A stretch of DNA of 64,000 nt from an uncultured Verrucomicrobiota bacterium (GCA_903848465.1 CAINGK010000099.1:1-64000); one strand, 5' to 3'. Numbered from the stretch's first letter, positions 37,294 through 46,164 are shown. The notes: generated by a model from the sequence alone, not told the origin. Numbers and translations: made by a program.

Positions 37294-37385
37294 CGGCACG
37301 AAAGTCTCATGGCACCCTGGCTCCGTTCCCCTCATGGAATCTAGGTTAGCGCGCTCCATCTTGCATTGGACCGCAACGCGGTCCC

Positions 37386-37617
37386 GTCATGCAGCCCAAG
37401 GGTGCCGAGCCTTGGCGAGTGCTCCCTTGGGAATTGCGGCCCCAATCGTCCCTATCATGTTCCCGGACCGCAACGCGGTCCCGTCACCGACGCAGCGGTG
37501 GCGCAGGGACGTGCGGTGACGGAACCTCGTTGAGGTTCATGCTCCGGCGGGCGGGGGTGGGTGGCACGGCTCCCAGGAGAGCACTCGCCAAGGCTCGGCA
37601 CTCCTGGGCTGCATGAC
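37386..37617. repeat. Long inverted repeat, 46-nt arms
   Basis: Arms 37386-37431 and 37572-37617 are reverse complements with only about four mismatches in 46 bases. The 140 bases between hold three short hairpins with AAC or GTT loops. The arms contain GCCGAGCCTTGGCGAGTGCT on the left arm. A transcript would form one very long hairpin with side hairpins. Confidence 0.85.
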
Positions 37618-37720
37618 GAAAGCCCGTTGGGCTTTGGGGACGACGCGCGCCGGGCGGCGTGCGGACCCTGAGGCGGGTTTTGATGATTCTGCCGGGCAGT
37701 CCCTGCCTTCCTTTCGATCG

Positions 37721-37756
37721 GGGGCTACTTTTGAAAGTTTGTGATTCGCGCCAGTA
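37721..37756 (+). repeat. CACAAA/TTTGTG element, right half
   Basis: CTACTTTTGAAAGTTTGTGA followed by TTCGCGCCAGTA matches the right side of the element at 44402-44434, including the flanking GCGCCAGTA (there GCGTCAGTA). Only the right half is recognisable. Confidence 0.6.
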
Positions 37757-37919
37757 AATGAGCGCGTGGCAGCGCCTTATAGCTCGCCCGCCCCCAGAGT
37801 CGGGCGGTTTGGCGTAGCAGCGTCTGGAAGATGAGCCACTGCTACTTGCCAAACACACCCAACGTACGACAAGGGCCACATTCCACATCCTGACCAGCCA
37901 CGCCGACATTCACCCCACT

Positions 37920-38008
37920 GGCCTACCAGGAGGCATGATGACATACCCTGCTGATAGATGAGTACGGTATCTATGTACAGGGGTATGTGTCCTCCTGGTG
38001 TGGTGGCC
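37920..38008. repeat. Large foldback element
   Basis: GGCC, ACCAGGAGG and ACATACCC on the left are mirrored on the right by GGGGTATGT, CCTCCTGGT and GGCC, in the correct reverse order. The centre is about 30 bases and AT-richer. Stem segments are offset by small internal loops. No gene is inside. Confidence 0.75.
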
Positions 38009-38560
38009 GGAGGTGTCAACGGGGTGGTGGTACCAGTTAGTCATGCTTTATGATACCAATGCATGGTAACATGAAGCATGAATAACCTGAACGCAAGCGC
38101 AGCGTGTCCTGGAAGGGGTGAGGCTCAAACTTATCAGAGGGGGTAGGCTCGCGGGAGGATGCACAGCGCTCACGAGAGCGCGAAGCGTCTTGGAACCGGA
38201 GCGAAGCGGGTCGAAGACCGCCGCAGGCAAATAGACAGCCGCAGGCTGCCCGAAGGGTGAGCGGAGCGAATCAATGCGGTGACAAGCTTTAGCGCGGCAC
38301 CGCTTTCACAGGCTGTAGGGTAGGGTAAAGACAAAGAGCGTTCTGCACCACACGAAAGCGCTGCCGCTTTCGCAGGCCAGACAGAGTGCTTCGTCCAAAG
38401 CGCATCCTTCACCCCGCGAAAGCGGTGCCGCCGATGCAGGCTTACGCCGTGCATCTCTGTCACCGCAGTCCAAGACGCTGTCGCGCTCGCGTGGGCGCAG
38501 GAGCTTTCTGCCGCGCTCTTTGGATTTCTGCTCCCTAGTTACTTCGCAGATGGAAGCTGA

Positions 38561-38664
38561 CCCTTTTGTTTCCATGGATTTTCCCATAATGAATTGATGC
38601 TGAAGGAGATACTCACCTTCGTTGTTCGAAAAAGCCCCCTAGGGGTGGAAACGGGAAACGAGGC
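38561..38664 (+). repeat. Direct repeat copy 1 with 46-nt hairpin element copy 2
   Basis: This 104-bp stretch is repeated in the same orientation at 38795-38899. The hairpin element proper is 38617-38662: CTTCGTTGTTCGAAAAAG, then a CCCCCTAGGGG core, then GGAAACGGGAAACGAG. Confidence 0.85.
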
Positions 38665-38794
38665 TGCCGGGCGGGTAGCACCGTTCTGATGGACGTTAAA
38701 CCGGGGCCAGCGGCAGCGACGGGCGATAGACCGGTGTGTTGATCATGTGTGCCAGTGACTGGCCTGGTAACTTGGGCTATTCAGCAGGTAGAAG

Positions 38795-38899
38795 CCCCTT
38801 TGTTTCCAGGCCAATCTTCATAATGCATTGATCATGAAAAGGATAATCATCTTCGTTGTTCGAAAAAGCCCCCTAAGGGTGGAAACGGGAAACGAAGTT
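38795..38899 (+). repeat. Direct repeat copy 2 with 46-nt hairpin element copy 3
   Basis: Second copy of the unit at 38561-38664. The hairpin element is 38851-38897 and keeps perfect 7-bp ends (CTTCGTT / AACGAAG) around an inner CCCT/AGGG hairpin. Close match outside the hairpin too (TTTGTTTCCA, ATAATG.ATTGAT). Confidence 0.85.
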
Positions 38900-38966
38900 A
38901 CTGCCCTTCTTAGCCTGGCTGAAGCCTTGCGAGGATGGCAGATGGCTGGAGCGCTTCTCAGAGGCT

Positions 38967-40007
38967 TCACCCTGCCGCCACACAAATCTCCCGGCGATTG
39001 CCCGCTAGCTGCGTGGCAAACACGGGGGCGGGGGCGAAGTCGCGGATGGTGTCGATGAACTCGTGGGCGCGGTCTTCGAGGGCGGGGGTGTTGAGCTTGA
39101 TGGTGAGGATCAGACGCCGGGCCTGGACGGCCTCCTGAATGCGTTGAATTTCGGGAATGACCAGCGTCGGGGCGAGGTTGATGTCGCACAGCAGCAGGGC
39201 GACTTCGCGTGGTAGGGCGGTGAGATTGAGCCGGCCTGCGGCGGTGCGCCAGTGGTCGAATCGTACGCCTTGGGTCTTGGCGAGATCGAGCACGCGCGGG
39301 TCCATCTCGCCGGTGTCAATGCCGAGGACGTTCATGCCGCGCTGGATCAGCGCGTAGGTGGCTCCGCCGGGCGCGCAACCGAGATCAAGGGCGGTTTGCC
39401 CGCGCAGATCGAGCTGATCCCAGCCACGCCAGGCGAGGGCTTGTTCGAACTTGAGCCAGGCGCGCGAGGGCACATCGGCGGGCAGCTCGATGCGTGGCAG
39501 GCCACCGGGATGCGTGTGCATGCCGGACTGGTGCTCGTGGTAGCCGAGGAAGAGGGGCTCCTCAGCGGTTTCGCCGACGAGGACATCGAGAATCAGATCG
39601 CCGTGATTGACGGGCAGGCGGGTTTCGAGTGCGATACCGGCCTGTTCGAGCGCCTGGGTGATTTCAGCGGCGAGTGCGTCCATGCGCTGCCAGGTGGCGG
39701 CTTCCACGCCGTCTTCGGCGGTGATGCGCGGGAAGACATGCAGGCGCAGCGGCTTGGTGCCGAACTGGCGGGCGTGCTCGGCGAGTTCGCCCAGCGTTTT
39801 GCACAGGCCGATGGAGATGCCGCTGACGCGCGCGAAGTGACTGAGGTTTTTTGGCGGGCTGAAGCCGGGGTGCCGCACCTTCCAGGTGATGAACTGCGGC
39901 TTCATGAACGCGGGCGTGAGCTCGCCGACGAAGTGGCTGGCGATGTCGCGCTTCAGCGTGGCTTCAGATCCGGCCCGGCAGGTGGTGAAACGAAAAGGGG
40001 TGTTCAT
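38967..40007 (-). CDS. RlmM-like 23S rRNA ribose methyltransferase
   Basis: A 346-residue S-adenosylmethionine-dependent enzyme. The N-terminal half looks like a THUMP-type RNA-binding region. The catalytic FtsJ-like Rossmann domain starts near residue 205: ALDLGCAPGGATYALIQRGM is motif I, with VLGIDTGEMDPRV next. K and D residues for 2'-O-methylation fit TIKLNTPALED. The likely substrate is C2498 of 23S rRNA, as in RlmM, by family similarity only. It starts at ATG 40007. Confidence 0.8.
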   Translation of the reverse strand: MNTPFRFTTCRAGSEATLKRDIASHFVGELTPAFMKPQFITWKVRHPGFSPPKNLSHFARVSGISIGLCKTLGELAEHARQFGTKPLRLHVFPRITAEDGVEAATWQRMDALAAEITQALEQAGIALETRLPVNHGDLILDVLVGETAEEPLFLGYHEHQSGMHTHPGGLPRIELPADVPSRAWLKFEQALAWRGWDQLDLRGQTALDLGCAPGGATYALIQRGMNVLGIDTGEMDPRVLDLAKTQGVRFDHWRTAAGRLNLTALPREVALLLCDINLAPTLVIPEIQRIQEAVQARRLILTIKLNTPALEDRAHEFIDTIRDFAPAPVFATQLAGNRREICVAAG

Positions 40008-40096
40008 GAAGATGATGGAGAGGGAAAACAGAAGCGGAAATGGCGGACGAATGTCGTGAAGTTAAGCAGAATCGATTGCGAGGGTGTGTTGTTCAC

Positions 40097-40188
40097 AACG
40101 CGAATGAGCGCGAATAGCCGCGAATTCTTCACGAATTTCAGAGGCCGGAATTCCTCTGAATTCGCGGTTATTCGTGGCCATTCGCGTT
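40097..40188. repeat. Foldback element with 10-bp terminal inverted repeats, copy B
   Basis: A 92-bp unit with the same AACGCGAATG / CATTCGCGTT ends as copy A at 35434-35531, the same internal ATTCGTGGCCATTCGCG block at the right, and the same TAAAAT flank. The middle differs from copy A. It lies between the methyltransferase start and the terminator of the cytochrome gene. Confidence 0.85.
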
Positions 40189-40243
40189 TAAAATCTTCAC
40201 CAAATGGCATTGTGTTCCGTGGGCAATCCATTCCCGTTTTCAG

Positions 40244-40274
40244 CAAAAAAGAAAGGCGGAGCCAAGGCTCCGCC
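40244..40274 (-). terminator. Rho-independent terminator of the small cytochrome gene
   Basis: On the minus strand a 9-bp stem (GGCGGAGCC / GGCTCCGCC) with a 2-base TT loop is followed by TTTCTTTTTTG. It starts 29 bases after the stop codon. Confidence 0.9.
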
Positions 40275-40302
40275 CTCCGTGGTGAATGGGGTTACTGAGA
40301 AA

Positions 40303-40737
40303 TTATTCGACGCCTTTCCAGGCTCCGAAGTTTGCGCCTTCGGTGATCCACTTCTTGATCAGATCAATGTTGGCTGGGGTGACGCGGTCGCCTTTGCCTT
40401 CTGGGGGCATGGCCAGGTCGTCGGTGTCTGGGAGGGCCATCGACTTCACCAGCCAACTGGCGTCTGGCTTGCCGGCCACCACGTTTTCATCGGGCTTTTC
40501 TTTGCCGCCTTTGATGATGGCAGCAGCGCTGTCGAGACGCAGGCCGCCTTTGGGCTTCTTCATTTTGCCATTGTCTTCATGCTCCTTTACGTGGCACTTG
40601 AAGCAGCTTTCCTTCAGGATGGGAAGGACCTGCTTTTCAAAGTCCACTTTGCCGGCGTCCTGCGCACGGGTGGTGGTGGTGACGGAGACGCCGAGGGCAA
40701 GCACGGCTGCGAGGGTGAGGGCGAGTGTATTTTTCAT
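40303..40737 (-). CDS. Planctomycete/verrucomicrobial-type cytochrome c
   Basis: A 144-residue exported protein with signal peptide MKNTLALTLAAVLALGVSV. One heme site, CFKCH, lies near residue 45. The C-terminal half (GGLRLDSAAAIIKGG, then MPPEGKGDRVTPANIDLIKKW) is the typical PSCyt1 pattern found in many Planctomycetes and Verrucomicrobia. It is likely an electron-transfer protein for a periplasmic dehydrogenase; no partner gene is adjacent. It ends just before a strong terminator. Confidence 0.9.
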   Translation of the reverse strand: MKNTLALTLAAVLALGVSVTTTTRAQDAGKVDFEKQVLPILKESCFKCHVKEHEDNGKMKKPKGGLRLDSAAAIIKGGKEKPDENVVAGKPDASWLVKSMALPDTDDLAMPPEGKGDRVTPANIDLIKKWITEGANFGAWKGVE

Positions 40738-40896
40738 GAGTGGGGTGTGACGTTGCTACTGACAAAGATGTTCGCGGGATTTTTGCGGTCAAGCAGCATC
40801 CCGGGCCTGATCGAAGCCGATGCATAAAAGTGAGGCAAGGTAAATATTTTGCTAGCCTTAAATAAATTCATCTGCCACAATTATCACATTCTTGCC

Positions 40897-43539
40897 ATGA
40901 GCCGAGCCGCCGCTGTCGCCCGTCCTAATCGCGCCCGATCCACGGACGAGAAGGAAAGCCCATGGAATGATGTCTTTGGCATCCTCCTGCTGATGGTCGC
41001 GGCCATGCTGCTGCTGGCACTGGTGTCGTATGATCCGCGCGACATGCCGTCTTGGTCCTTTCTGGCCTTGTCCGAGTATTCCGGGGATGTGACGCACAAT
41101 TTCGTTGGCCGCGTAGGCGCGCTGGTGGCGGGTCACATGCTCTGGCTCATGGGCTACGCGGCCTATCTGCTGCCCTTTAGCATGACGTGGTTTGGCGTGT
41201 GCAAACTGCACTCCAAGATGAAGATCACCCGTGAAGCCTGGCTGGGCGTGGCGGTCATGATCATCAGTGGTGCTGCGCTGCTGGAGGTGCAGAATTTGCT
41301 GAATGAGCGCGATCACTTCACCCCGCTGGGCGGTGCAGGCGGCCTGGGCCATGTGATCGGTGGCAGCATCTTGAAAAATCTGCTCGGCAAGGTGGGGTCC
41401 AGTCTGGTGCTCGGCACTGTTTACATCGGAGGCCTCTTTCTTGTGACGGGCCAGCATCCGCTGACGGTCCTGCAAAACATCCGTGCCGAACTGACGCGCT
41501 GGAAGACGGAGCGCGAGGCGCAGCGGCTGATCGACGAAAAGCTTGCGGAAGAGGCGGCGCACACCATTCCTGGTACGTTGACGCCGGTGCCGGAAGGGCT
41601 GCGGAAGAAGAAAAGGGGCACGGCAGAACTGCGTGGGGACACGCCTGCTGCTACGGCCACCAACATGGAACTGCCGCTCAAGTTTGATCCGCCACCACCG
41701 AAGATCATCGACTCTTCGATCTCCCGTGCTCATGAGGACCGTTCGGACAAACCGAAGCTGGCCGAGGTCTGGGAACAGAAGCGTGCGCAGAAGATGGAGC
41801 AGGCGCCGCATGGCTCGCTGGGAAATCTGACCAAGCTATTCAAGGACTACAAGCTGCCCTCCATGGAGCTGCTGAAGTGGCCTGAGGAGACGCATCGCGC
41901 TCCTACGGACAAGAGCGAGCTGCTTGGCATCCAGGCTACGATTGTCAAAGCGCTGGCCAGTTTCGGCATCAGCGTGGAGCCGGGGGACATCACCCGTGGC
42001 CCGGCGATCACCCGCTATGAAGTACGTCCCGTCGATGGTCTGCGCGTGAGCCGCATTGCCAATCTTGATGCGGACATTGCCCGTGCGACGCGTGCTGAGC
42101 GTATCAACATCCTGGCACCGATTCCTGGCAAGGACACTGTCGGCATCGAGTTGGCAAACTCGGAGAAGACCATCGTGCCGCTGCGTGAACTGCTGGAAGA
42201 CGATGTCTTCGTCAACGGCAAGTCCAAGCTGCCCGTCGCACTGGGCAAGGACGTGTATGGAAAGACGATCATCGGCGATCTCGCGGCCATGCCGCATCTG
42301 CTCGTCGCGGGTGCCACCGGCAGTGGTAAGAGCGTGTGCATCAACAGCATCATCACCAGCCTGATCTGTCGCTTTGCGCCGGATGAGCTGCGCTTCATCA
42401 TGATCGATCCCAAGGTCGTGGAAATGCAGAACTACGAAGAGCTGCCCCATCTCGCGCTGCCGGTGGTGACGGACCCCAAGAAGGCGCTGCTGGCCCTGCG
42501 CTGGGTGGTCAAGGAGATGGAGAACCGCTACCAGATCTTTGCGCAGGAAGGCTGCCGTAATTTCGAAGCCTTCAACAACCGCAATATCAAACGCAAGGCC
42601 GAGGCTGATGCCGCCCGTGCCGCGCGCAATGCCGCTGCTGCTGCCACGGCAGTGCCTGCGGCCACCGCAGTCAAGACCAAGCCCAAGACCAAGGCGGGAG
42701 TGGATGACGCCCGCGTCTCCGCCGCTTTCGCTGAAGAAGCTGCTCTGGAAAACGAGGCACCGAAGACCGCTGAAGTCGGCACGGTGGATGGCGACAACGA
42801 ACTGCGCGACGCCAGCGGCACCTGGCTCGGCGATTCCCAGCCCCCGCCGCCGCGCAAGCAAGAGGTCGTCATTCCTGACACGATGCCCTACATCGTCGTC
42901 ATCGTGGACGAGTTGGCGGATTTGATGCAGACCGCACCTGCGGATATTGAAGTGGCCATCGCTCGCATCACCCAGATGGCGCGTGCGGCAGGCATTCACC
43001 TCATTGTCGCCACGCAGACCCCGCGTGCGGACGTCATCACCGGCGTCATCAAGGCAAACATCCCGACGCGCATCGCGTTTCAGGTGTCCTCCGCGCTCGA
43101 CAGCCGCGTCATTCTCGACCGCAAAGGCGCGGAAAATCTCGTTGGCAAAGGTGACATGCTTTACGTGCCGCCCGGCGGTGCGCAGCCCATTCGCAGCCAG
43201 GGCGCGCTGGTCACCGATGACGAAATCCATGCGCTGGTGCAGCATTGTGTCGCGCAGGGCAAGCCGGTCTTTGATGTCAAAGTCGATGACGAAAGCGGTG
43301 AGTTTGGCGATGATGAAGATGAGGATGGAGACGGCGTCAGCTCCGATGAGCAGGAGTGCCTGGAGAAGTGCCTGGAAGTCATCCGTCAGGAAAAGAAAGC
43401 CAGCACCAGCCTGCTGCAGCGCCGCCTACGCCTCGGCTACGGCAAAGCCGCCCGCATGATCGACATTCTCGAAGACCGTGGGATTATTGGGCCGGGTGAG
43501 GGTGCCAAGCCGCGCGAGATTTTGGTGCAGATGGATTAG
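40897..43539 (+). CDS. ftsK: DNA translocase FtsK/SpoIIIE
   Basis: An 880-residue division-site DNA translocase. Four membrane helices lie within about the first 190 residues. A short linker with FDPPPPKIIDSS follows. The alpha/beta motor has Walker A GATGSGKS at 472-479 and Walker B IVVIVDELAD at 666-675. Between them is an unusual Ala/Lys/Glu-rich insert at about residues 566-656. The C-terminal gamma winged helix is complete (LLQRRLRLGYGKAARMIDIL, ending REILVQMD). The ATG at 40897 is used; the frame opens 16 codons earlier. A relic of the same C-terminus follows at about 43890-43939. Confidence 0.95.
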   Translation: MSRAAAVARPNRARSTDEKESPWNDVFGILLLMVAAMLLLALVSYDPRDMPSWSFLALSEYSGDVTHNFVGRVGALVAGHMLWLMGYAAYLLPFSMTWFGVCKLHSKMKITREAWLGVAVMIISGAALLEVQNLLNERDHFTPLGGAGGLGHVIGGSILKNLLGKVGSSLVLGTVYIGGLFLVTGQHPLTVLQNIRAELTRWKTEREAQRLIDEKLAEEAAHTIPGTLTPVPEGLRKKKRGTAELRGDTPAATATNMELPLKFDPPPPKIIDSSISRAHEDRSDKPKLAEVWEQKRAQKMEQAPHGSLGNLTKLFKDYKLPSMELLKWPEETHRAPTDKSELLGIQATIVKALASFGISVEPGDITRGPAITRYEVRPVDGLRVSRIANLDADIARATRAERINILAPIPGKDTVGIELANSEKTIVPLRELLEDDVFVNGKSKLPVALGKDVYGKTIIGDLAAMPHLLVAGATGSGKSVCINSIITSLICRFAPDELRFIMIDPKVVEMQNYEELPHLALPVVTDPKKALLALRWVVKEMENRYQIFAQEGCRNFEAFNNRNIKRKAEADAARAARNAAAAATAVPAATAVKTKPKTKAGVDDARVSAAFAEEAALENEAPKTAEVGTVDGDNELRDASGTWLGDSQPPPPRKQEVVIPDTMPYIVVIVDELADLMQTAPADIEVAIARITQMARAAGIHLIVATQTPRADVITGVIKANIPTRIAFQVSSALDSRVILDRKGAENLVGKGDMLYVPPGGAQPIRSQGALVTDDEIHALVQHCVAQGKPVFDVKVDDESGEFGDDEDEDGDGVSSDEQECLEKCLEVIRQEKKASTSLLQRRLRLGYGKAARMIDILEDRGIIGPGEGAKPREILVQMD

Positions 43540-43578
43540 CGGCGCGGTGCTTTCATAAAGCGTCTCTTTTACATTGCT

Positions 43579-43872
43579 ATGAAACGGAGAATCAAAATCT
43601 TGATGGGTGGTCTCGGTTTCGTGCTTCTCGGTGTTTTGTGCTTCGTGGTTCTTGCTGATGCGGTTTCAGTGGAGACACTGAGCAGGATTTCAGTTGGCAT
43701 GACACGGGTCGAAGTTGAGACCATTATTGGTGCGTCGGAGCACATTCGACAAGGGAGTGGCGGTTCTTCAACCTATTACTATGGGGGGCTTCAGAGATTG
43801 AGATGGTGCAGCGTTGAGATACCGTTTGGGGCTGATGGCCGGGTTGCAGGGAGTGTTTTCCATGACCACTGA
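43579..43872 (+). CDS. Small membrane-anchored protein, SmpA/BamE-like fold suspected
   Basis: A 97-residue protein. The N-terminal hydrophobic stretch (residues 8-28) is an anchor or signal. The mature region begins ISVGMTRVEVETIIGASE, which resembles the start of SmpA/OmlA (BamE) and related proteins, then YYYGGLQRLRW. It starts 39 bases after ftsK. It is followed by a relic of the ftsK 3' end, so it may have been acquired there. Confidence 0.65.
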   Translation: MKRRIKILMGGLGFVLLGVLCFVVLADAVSVETLSRISVGMTRVEVETIIGASEHIRQGSGGSSTYYYGGLQRLRWCSVEIPFGADGRVAGSVFHDH

Positions 43873-43887
43873 GGCACCTGACTGGCA

Positions 43888-43939
43888 GTGGGTGAGCCGC
43901 AGGGCCATGAATCCTGAGATTCTCGTCCAGATGGACTAA
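43888..43939 (+). pseudogene. ftsK: Relic of the ftsK 3' end
   Basis: The last bases read GAG ATT CTC GTC CAG ATG in frame, then GAC and a stop, i.e. EILVQMD, identical to the end of the intact FtsK (REILVQMD) but with different third bases and stop codon. Just upstream, one frame away, is VGEPQGHE, which fits FtsK family C-termini (compare PGEGAKP in the intact gene). It lies 400 bases past the real ftsK stop. Confidence 0.65.
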
Positions 43940-44375
43940 ACTGCCGCGCAAACCGTCCCCATTCATGCTCTCGCATCGCGTAGCGATGCCAGCGCTGTTT
44001 TACGCAGTTCCCCCCCAGCCGCCATAGCGCCCCTGCATGGAACGATGACACGGGAGGCAGTGTGTGTGAGGGAAAAGAAGGGCGCGGATCGGACGCTTGC
44101 GCTGGCATCGCTCCGCGATGCACCGGCGTTTGCGGGTGCTGCGCGCATGAACGAGGGGTGTCGCTTCGCTCAACCCCTCGCTACCGGCTTCGATGGCTCT
44201 GCCATCAGGGCATGGCTCCGCCATCGGTGGGGTGCGGCCTTTCTCGAACCAAGGATGCGCAGGATGGACGGGTTCACGTCACACAGCGTCTTGTTTCACC
44301 GGTGCCAGGAAGACCGCCAGGTCTGTCCACCAGCGCTTTCCAGAAATCAGTTTTGGGATTTGCCATGTTGCCGCG

Positions 44376-44422
44376 CATCACAGACCTTCATTTTGAGGAG
44401 GTTCACTTTTGAAGATTTGTGA
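44376..44422. repeat. CACAAA...TTTGTG palindromic element, copy 2
   Basis: Begins CATCACAGACCTTCATTTTG and ends ATTTGTGAC. The ends are imperfect inverted repeats and the unit matches 37248-37293 and 37721-37756. It lies 55 bases upstream of the MoxR start codon, so it could influence that transcript. Confidence 0.7.
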
Positions 44423-44477
44423 CGCGCGTCAGTATAACCACCCTTGCGCAATCGGAGCCGCTGGCGAGAATCGCCCC

Positions 44478-45467
<990 letters not shown>

Positions 45468-45492
45468 GGAGAGAAATGACGAAACCAGCTCG

Positions 45493-46164
45493 TTAGCGTT
45501 TAAACGCCCGCTTTCTATTCTGCCTTCGCCACTCTGCGACTCGGATGGCATCGCACAGCATTAAAAACCAGATCAGCAGTCCTCCGGCCAGCATGGCGAG
45601 AGGGAGGTAGGGGGTGGGGGTGGTATCGTCATCCAAAATCACAAAATCATCAGCCAGCGGTAGGTTCAGTTTAGCCAGTCTGAAGCGTGTGATAAAATCG
45701 GAAACGATGCCGAAACGGATCAGGCCTGAGATGTCCTTTTGCATGAACAGCTTGTCTGCTTGCTGTGAAGCGACATCCATCGTCTTTTGCTTCGTGCCGC
45801 CGTACTCTCTGAGCTTTTTCAACGCCGATTCGACGGCATCGTCCTCCGTGGCAAGCAGGATGTGAATCGGTTCATTCATGGAGTGCCCGTTGGGTCGCAC
45901 AGGAATAAAAATTTCAGAGATATTTCCCATCCATGACTTGTAGGCTGCTTCCGTGAGACTCACTTCGGCATCCCTCAGGATAAGCCACTTGGCGTCCGGT
46001 TTCTTGGCAATAAAATCAGTCGTCGTGATTTCTACGGCTTCGCGGTTGGTCAGAGTCACGTAGATCCCCTGGCATCCGGCTATTACCAGGAGGAGCGCGG
46101 TAAAGTGACCGAGGAAGCCCAAGCTGGTCAGTCCCCTTGGATGACGGTGATGGTGGATTTTCAT
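45493..46164 (-). CDS. Membrane protein with extracytoplasmic loop, unknown
   Basis: A 223-residue protein. Membrane helices lie at about residues 14-35 and 184-205. Between them is a 140-residue loop (KKPDAKWLILRDAEVSLTEA, then SEIFIPVRP) outside the cytoplasm. The tail (RRQNRKRAFKR) is basic. No known family. It is convergent with the MoxR gene 25 bases away. Confidence 0.65.
   Translation of the reverse strand: MKIHHHRHPRGLTSLGFLGHFTALLLVIAGCQGIYVTLTNREAVEITTTDFIAKKPDAKWLILRDAEVSLTEAAYKSWMGNISEIFIPVRPNGHSMNEPIHILLATEDDAVESALKKLREYGGTKQKTMDVASQQADKLFMQKDISGLIRFGIVSDFITRFRLAKLNLPLADDFVILDDDTTPTPYLPLAMLAGGLLIWFLMLCDAIRVAEWRRQNRKRAFKR

Larger units (their letters stand above)
36756..38966. 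other. Gene-free, repeat-dense island (2.2 kb)
   Basis: No reading frame here looks like a protein by composition; those present change phase across palindromes. The stretch holds at least nine distinct inverted or direct repeats, given separately: the 46-nt hairpin family (36856, 38617, 38851), a TTTGTG-ended palindrome (37248, 37721), 46-nt inverted arms (37386/37572), four 3-base-loop hairpins (37368, 37465, 37523, 37619), a large foldback (37920) and a GAAAGCG hairpin (38353). It separates convergent glpX and the rRNA methyltransferase gene. Confidence 0.7.
43873..44477. other. Hairpin-rich region between ftsK cluster and moxR
   Basis: No credible gene. It holds the ftsK end relic (43888-43939), an inverted repeat with 23-base arms at 43973-43995 and 44099-44121 (one mismatch; each arm itself contains a GCATCGC / GCGATGC hairpin with a 3-base loop), a CGAGGGGT / ACCCCTCG hairpin at 44152-44180, GATGGC-type hairpins near 44192-44225 and the TTTGTG palindrome at 44376-44422. 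Confidence 0.7.

Noticed and set aside
36783..37519. Open frames inside the repeat island
   Set aside because: Translations are low in hydrophobic pattern, cross the inverted repeats and change frame between copies, so they are chance frames in GC-rich repeats.
36856..38897. CRISPR array
   Set aside because: The repeats differ in length, orientation and spacing, and no cas genes are present.
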